10,380 bases of DNA from Chromera velia (lineage: Eukaryota; Sar; Chromeraceae), in NCBI GenBank assembly GCA_018398765.1, contig JAHBMJ010003490.1:79001-89380 (forward strand), written 5' to 3'. Positions 7,497 through 10,380 of this stretch are shown here, piece by piece (within the stretch, counting starts at the first letter, position 1; the number at the start of each line of letters is the position of its first letter). The translations under genes were made by a program, and so were the position numbers. The notes beneath the pieces are model-generated. The model worked only from the letters and a program-made list of their open reading frames with translations. It made no database searches and was not told the DNA's origin.

Positions 7497-8096
7497 TTTG
7501 TCTTTCTTTCTTTCTTGCAGCTCCTCCATACTCTGGCTTCTCCCCCTTCCACGGATTGATGTGTCAACGCTAGGCCCCTCGTCCTTCCCTGGTGGAGGTC
7601 CTATCTTCAACGGTGAGTGAATGAGGTCATGCAGAGAGACATGTATGGTATTAACAGGATGAAATTCAAATTAAATGCCAACTAGGGGGAGATTGCATTG
7701 CAGATTCGAATTTTTATCAAATTCTTTCCTTGTCTGGCATTGTTGAATTGGCTAGCCATGCTAGCTGATTTTGAAATGCTGCATTCAGTCCTGGAAACTA
7801 ACACTGAAAAGAGGCAAGGGAGCAAACTCCCTTGGCTATACCATTGTTGTGCCCCTTTGACAGATGAACATCCGCCTGTGCGGTTATCTATCCTTCCTGT
7901 GGGAGGTCAGATGATGTCTCCTCAGCACCTAGCTCAGCACCCATATGTATAAGCTCCTGGGGGCCCTCCTCTTCCTCACGGGATCCCGCAGAGTGGTTTT
8001 CACGGGTGGTCGCCTCACCCACCGATAGTGTTGAACTTCATTGCTGATATGAGGGGAGGGCAGAACAGCGGAGGGCCTGGAGGGTTCCTGTACTGA
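5817..8096 (+). CDS. Multi-exon CCCH-type zinc-finger protein (gene model partly unresolved)
   Basis: CCCH fingers usually bind single-stranded RNA, so an RNA-binding role is inferred. Exons with matching phase are 5817-6074 (86 codons, ATG after CTTCACA), 6233-6299, 6360-6382 (23 nt), and 6420 onward. The 3' end is 7521-7612 (or from 7574), 7864-7946 and 7992-8096, ending TGA. Introns between them are 158, 60, 37, 251 and 45 nt, all GT-AG. The N-terminal region (starting MYTFTHKAVNDVEVAKRF) is helical and charged; I do not recognise it. Finger-like motif 1 follows 6420. Motif 2 is at 6820-6879 in another frame. The C terminus is rich in Gly, Pro, His and Gln (PGGGPIFN, PVGGQMMSPQHLAQHPY, RGGQNSGGPGGFLY). 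Exon borders between 6454 and 7520 are not solved: finger 2 has upstream in-frame stops at 6775 and 6790 and no AG acceptor before its first Cys. A frameshift or decay there is possible. Confidence 0.6.
6360..6382 (+). other. 23-nt micro-exon between two short introns
   Basis: The acceptor GGTGCATGCAG ends at 6359 and the strong donor GTAAGT starts at 6383. Entering in phase 1 from exon 6233-6299 gives LLIVLNAS and leaves phase 0, which is the phase needed by the next exon (HYQGVYKF). The flanking introns are 60 and 37 nt. The phase agreement on both sides is the main support. Confidence 0.5.
6420..6482 (+). other. CCCH finger-like motif 1 with an internal 5' splice site
   Basis: After the acceptor TTTGTGTGCAG the frame reads HYQGV, then YKFETRGKCRKRTECNLSH. 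This fits the second half of a CX8CX5CX3H finger: Cys, Cys and His are correctly spaced, and the basic Gly-x-Cys-Arg-Lys context is typical. Val stands where the first Cys is expected; a TGT lies there one base out of frame. The codons for RGKC contain GAG|GTAAGT at 6451-6459, a near-ideal donor. The exon may therefore end at 6453 and skip the finger, or read through it. Confidence 0.55.
6820..6879 (+). other. CCCH zinc-finger motif 2
   Basis: The frame starting at TGC 6820 encodes CRFCASTKSCRKGDQCPFAH, an exact CX8CX5CX3H finger with the usual aromatic after the first Cys and PFAH at the end. It is preceded by TTRRPF, like the basic lead-in of many CCCH fingers. The frame is open from 6793 to the TGA at 6931. 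How it is spliced to its neighbours is unclear. Confidence 0.6.
7395..7516 (+). repeat. Imperfect (CTTT)n polypyrimidine microsatellite
   Basis: About 120 bases of CTTT units with few interruptions (CTAAGA near 7428-7434, a G at 7500). It runs directly into TTCTTGCAG at 7512-7520, so it doubles as the polypyrimidine tract of a 3' splice site. As a homopurine/homopyrimidine mirror repeat it could form triplex DNA and is likely length-variable. Confidence 0.9.
7521..7612 (+). other. Candidate C-terminal exon of the zinc-finger gene
   Basis: The exon has acceptor TTTCTTGCAG and donor ACG|GTGAGT. One frame is open throughout and ends PSSFPGGGPIFN in phase 1, which joins in frame to the exon at 7864 (AT GAA CAT). 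A second acceptor, CAACGCTAG at 7573, would shorten it to the Gly/Pro-rich part only. The other frame reads PPYSGFSPFHG before a TAG, so the incoming frame is uncertain. Confidence 0.5.
7864..8096 (+). other. Last two exons of the zinc-finger gene with a 45-nt intron
   Basis: Exon 7864-7946 follows CCCCTTTGACAG and encodes EHPPVRLSILPVGGQ and onward to QHPY. GTATAAG opens a 45-nt intron that ends CCCGCAG at 7991. Exon 7992-8096 then continues in phase 0 with SGFHGWSPHPPIVLNF and RGGQNSGGPGGFLY, ending TGA at 8094-8096. If the intron is retained, TAA at 7950-7952 ends the protein after HPYV, so retention would swap the C terminus. Confidence 0.6.
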
Positions 8097-9099
8097 AGAG
8101 TGCTTATTGGTGTGATAGACTGATGGTCCTACTTGCTGGAAGAGAGGGGGGATGGGCAAGATGACTTCTTTCATCTTTCTGGTTACGCATCTCTTTCGAA
8201 GTCATCGAGTTGCATATCTGTTCTCACCTTTTATGCGGTGTCTTCGTCGGCTCCCTTTTATGCGGTGGAAAAGGAAAGGTTGTAAGAGATGAAAAAAGAA
8301 GACAGAAAAAATCGAGCAAAAAATGGAGAGACGGAGACAAACATGCAGACACTGTTGAGATACATTAACAGACATACACACGCAGATGTACACAGCGTGG
8401 GGGGATCTGAATGGGAAGGGGGGTTCAAGGGGCTGGAGGCAAAAGGAAGGGGGAGGGACTCGGAGTCTCCTGGAGAGAGTCATGATCTAGCATACAAATG
8501 AAGGATTCAAAGAAGAGAAAAGAAACAGAGATATGGAAATATATAGTACAAAGCTTTGTTTATTCTGTCCTCCTACAAATTGGTGGTCCAAGGGTGGACA
8601 TGTGGAAGAGAAAAAACAGCTCATAGCTTTTCATTTCTTTTTGTGGTGATAAACAGTATATCATGACCTGGATCTAAAACTGGAACAGGTAGACTAAGTG
8701 ACACACTGACACTGCACATGATACTACTAGCACTATCCCATACGATCTCCATACCACGTAGAAAGAAAAAGAGTATAACTTGAAAAGGTGAACAAGAAAA
8801 CAGTCTTTAAGGGGCCATATAAAAATTTATTTGAGTGCCAATGGTACGCAAGACCGCCCCCCCCCCCCCCAGACCTTCTCGCTTCAGCACGCAAATGTTT
8901 TTCTTTAAAAAAAATTTTTTTGATACTAACTTTTTTACCGTTTAGATCGAGTCCAAAATCATGTTGAACAACCACTAAAACTTAAGTTAAAAACTTATCA
9001 AAAACTTGTTAAAAACCTAAATTAGAATCATTATGCAAAAATTATGTGATCGATATACATCTGCAACAGGTAACAGGTTTATTCAATTCAATTTAATGA
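8097..9099. other. Intergenic region between convergent genes
   Basis: No gene is supported here. It holds a 14-bp direct repeat CCTTTTATGCGGTG at 8227-8240 and 8254-8267 and a run of 14 C at 8857-8870, then AT-rich DNA. It should contain the 3' UTRs of the plus-strand zinc-finger gene and of the minus-strand segment ending at 9100. Confidence 0.5.
8857..8870. repeat. (C)14 homopolymer
   Basis: Fourteen consecutive C residues (poly-G on the minus strand). It is likely length-variable and prone to sequencing error. Confidence 0.9.
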
Positions 9100-9408
9100 T
9101 CAAACGGCAAAGTGCACAGATATTGGATCATCTTTCCTGTAATACATGAGAAGGGAGGACGTGTAGTCCTCGATCGGCTTGTTATTTTTAGTGTTATTTC
9201 TACTAAACAGTCCCCCGAGGACATCCCAGTTGCCCAGTTCTCCTTCAATTCGGGGTGAACCCAGATAATCAAGCCGCCACTACCACCTCCTCTTCCCATA
9301 ACAAATATAGTGCCCGGAGTAGGCAGAAGTCGAGGCACCAGATGACATCTGGAGAAACCATTTGGTGGCTTTTATATGGCAACCATAGGGATTAAGATTG
9401 AGCACTTA
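9100..9408 (-). CDS. Coding segment of unknown function with an in-frame TAG
   Basis: On the minus strand one frame is open from about 9408 to TGA at 9102-9100, except for a TAG at 9282-9280. Before the TAG, an ATG at 9348 gives MSSGASTSAYSGHYICYGK and onward. After it, 59 codons read WRLDYLGSPRIEGELGNWDV, then LGGLFSRNNTKN, YTSSLLMYYRKDD and SVHFAV. The composition is balanced, with aromatic and acidic residues as in real proteins, unlike the overlapping frames. I do not recognise the family. TATAAAAG lies at 9376-9369, but the frame is open upstream of it (NPYGCHIKATKW), so ATG 9348 may not be the start. The segment may be the last exon of the gene at 9790-10097, though I found no phase-matched splice. 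The TAG could be a nonsense mutation, a sequencing error or readthrough. Confidence 0.45.
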
Positions 9409-9465
9409 TGGCTTGTCCACTAGACCCCACTGAGATGAATGCCCAAAAAAGGCTTGATAACACGC

Positions 9466-9603
9466 AAAGACCCCCCCATAGGGGTGTAAAAATGTGGAGG
9501 GGGGGTGCATTCGAGCTTTTAGGACTCCAGATCCGACGGAGTCCCCCCCGTTCGAGCTCTAGGGAGATCAGACCCCTGTGAACGGGGACCCCCCAGCTCT
9601 AGG
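9466..9603. repeat. GC-rich ~41-bp tandem repeat with hairpins
   Basis: TTCGAGCTYT recurs at 9510 and 9551, and AGCTCTAGG at 9555 and 9595, giving a period of about 40-41 bp over two and a fraction units. Each unit ends in a C run (9543-9549, 9589-9594). Unit 1 holds a perfect 7-bp stem GGACTCC/GGAGTCC at 9522-9544. Unit 2 holds CCCC...GGGG at about 9573-9587. Another CCCC/GGGG pair is at 9471-9484. The block sits in AT-rich DNA. Confidence 0.65.
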
Positions 9604-9789
9604 TAAGAAAAAGTGCTAGATCATGAAGACAACCTAGATGATGACCTTCATAAAGCCTAAACTATTCTCAACTCTAACTCAAAATATACTTAAACTTCTG
9701 AAATTCTAGCTAAAATCTTCTTGTAACATTTTGTAACTTGAATAAAATTAACTTCAGCATTTAATAAAATAAAATTAACTTAAATAAAA
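9604..9789. repeat. AT-rich stretch with three AATAAAATTAACT repeats
   Basis: AATAAAATTAACT occurs at 9741-9753, 9768-9780 and 9783-9795; the last copy overlaps the stop codon of the minus-strand segment. The stretch is T-rich on the minus strand, as expected of either a 3' UTR or an intron there. Confidence 0.6.
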
Positions 9790-10097
9790 TTAACTCGCAA
9801 AAACCTGTTTCAATTCCTCAAAACGCTGCAGTGCTGCAGCGGAGAGAATGAAACGCTTTCGCTCATCATCACGAGTGAAATCAGTGACCTCCTCCACAAA
9901 ACCTCCCATTCCCTTTATCGTCAAGAAGTTGACACTGAAGACGGCTGTGAACTCACAACAGGATGATGTTCTGCATCCCTAACAGCTGACCCCGGGAAGC
10001 TTTCACTCCATGCTTCCCCCCCAACATGATGGTGGTTGGGTGAGGTCCACACTCCGCTTCGGAGGGAATCTCGAAAAAGACATTTTGAAGTACGAAT
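9790..10097 (-). CDS. Coding segment of unknown function, two frames joined by a possible 22-nt intron
   Basis: On the minus strand, 10097-9957 is open (FVLQNVFFEIPSEAECG, then HPTTIMLGGKHGVKASRGQ and LLGMQNIIL) until TGA at about 9955. A different frame then carries VNFLTIKGMGGFVEEVTDF, then TRDDERKRFILSAAALQRF and EELKQVFAS, to TAA at 9792-9790. Removing 9956-9935, which begins GTGAGT and ends TTCAG, joins the two in frame (TT + T = Phe). That would be a 22-nt intron. A one-base indel would have a similar effect. The upstream edge at 10097 is set by a TGA at 10102-10100, and more exons probably lie beyond. CAG|GTTTTT at 9804 could also be a donor, which would make the TAA non-terminal. I do not recognise the family. 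Confidence 0.45.
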
Positions 10098-10380
10098 CTT
10101 CACAGCATCTTGAAAGGACTTCAGAGGGAAAGACAATGAAAAAATTAATGGTCGGCAACGGATCAGCGATCTCAATGGGGTCCGGGCTTGAGCAGCAGAA
10201 TCAGCAGCAGTGAGCGGTATGAGGGCATCACAGTCAGCAGCAGTGTAAGGCAAGAAAAAACAGAACAACCATACAAGAAAGCGACTATTCACAGAAGGCG
10301 GGGCATGGCAGGGCAGGTGAATCATTCAGTGACAGACTCGAAAAATTAATTTTGATTGCGCACACGAACTCCACGCGCCC
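10098..10380. other. Unresolved end of window, perhaps upstream exons of the minus-strand gene
   Basis: On the minus strand there are short open stretches with some coding character. GRVEFVCAIKINF is at the very edge and DPIEIADPLPTINFF is near 10150-10190. Each is in a different frame, and I could not connect them with clear splice sites. A Ser/Cys/Leu-rich minus-strand frame spanning 10325-9921 overlaps the better segments and is less convincing. Confidence 0.3.

Noticed and set aside
7253-7610. Frames through the CTTT tract on both strands (poly-Phe/Leu/Ser or Lys/Glu/Arg)
   Set aside because: They are produced by the microsatellite. The lead-in at 7253-7380 (MDEWLSEEEAAGAL...) looks somewhat protein-like, but I could not fit it to neighbouring exons in phase.
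8733-8975. 80-codon minus-strand frame containing poly-Gly
   Set aside because: The Gly run is just the C14 homopolymer and the rest has no coding character.
9255-9303. 23-nt GT-AG interval over the TAG as an intron
   Set aside because: The frame on both sides of the TAG is already the same and protein-like. Removing 23 nt would switch to a less convincing upstream frame.
9824-9841. CGCTGCAG-TG-CTGCAGCG inverted repeat as a regulatory palindrome
   Set aside because: It lies inside the minus-strand coding segment, where it encodes part of SAAALQR, so codon content explains it adequately.
1-10380. CRISPR arrays, tRNA or rRNA genes, bacterial defence or phage modules
   Set aside because: No regularly spaced repeats, no cloverleaf or rRNA signatures and no prokaryotic gene organisation were seen. 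The window is eukaryotic in character.

Overview
The window looks like nuclear DNA of a eukaryote, probably a protist or alga. Genes are split by GT-AG introns, some very short. There are pyrimidine-rich acceptor tracts, G-box and TATA-like promoter motifs, simple-sequence repeats, and a Copia-type LTR retroelement nested in a Tc1/mariner-like non-autonomous DNA transposon. I see no bacterial operon structure. I cannot name the species.

Layout. 1-585 (+): the end of an intron and the last coding exon of a type I methionine aminopeptidase whose body lies before the window. 586-1933: 3' flank and a 240-bp inverted-repeat element (759-998), then about 900 bp with no gene I can support. 1934-4500: a larger relative of that element, interrupted by a 2,162-bp LTR element (2143-4304). 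The LTR element carries only a Gag-like gene on the minus strand. It has two 297-bp LTRs, a 5-bp target duplication differing at one base, and no pol. 4501-5640: AT-rich DNA with short palindromes and no supported gene. 5641-8096 (+): a multi-exon gene with a G-box/TGACTCA/TATA-type promoter. It encodes two CCCH zinc-finger-like motifs and a Gly/Pro/His/Gln-rich C terminus, and includes a 23-nt micro-exon and introns of 37, 45 and 60 nt. 8097-9099: intergenic DNA between convergent genes. 9100-10097 (-): two coding-quality segments that I cannot assign to a family. One has an in-frame TAG, the other a frame break that a 22-nt GT-AG intron would repair. Between them lies an AT-rich stretch with a small GC-rich tandem repeat.

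The most informative structure is the transposon nest. The small element at 759-998 contains 15 nt of the end of the LTR plus the adjacent target-site bases. It therefore looks like a deletion derivative of a copy that had already been hit by the LTR element. The second point of interest is the zinc-finger gene, where a strong 5' splice site lies inside the codons of the first finger, so splicing could keep or remove that finger.

Family assignments for methionine aminopeptidase, CCCH fingers and Copia Gag come from recognised motifs. All exon models are hand-built from splice sites and phase and need transcripts.
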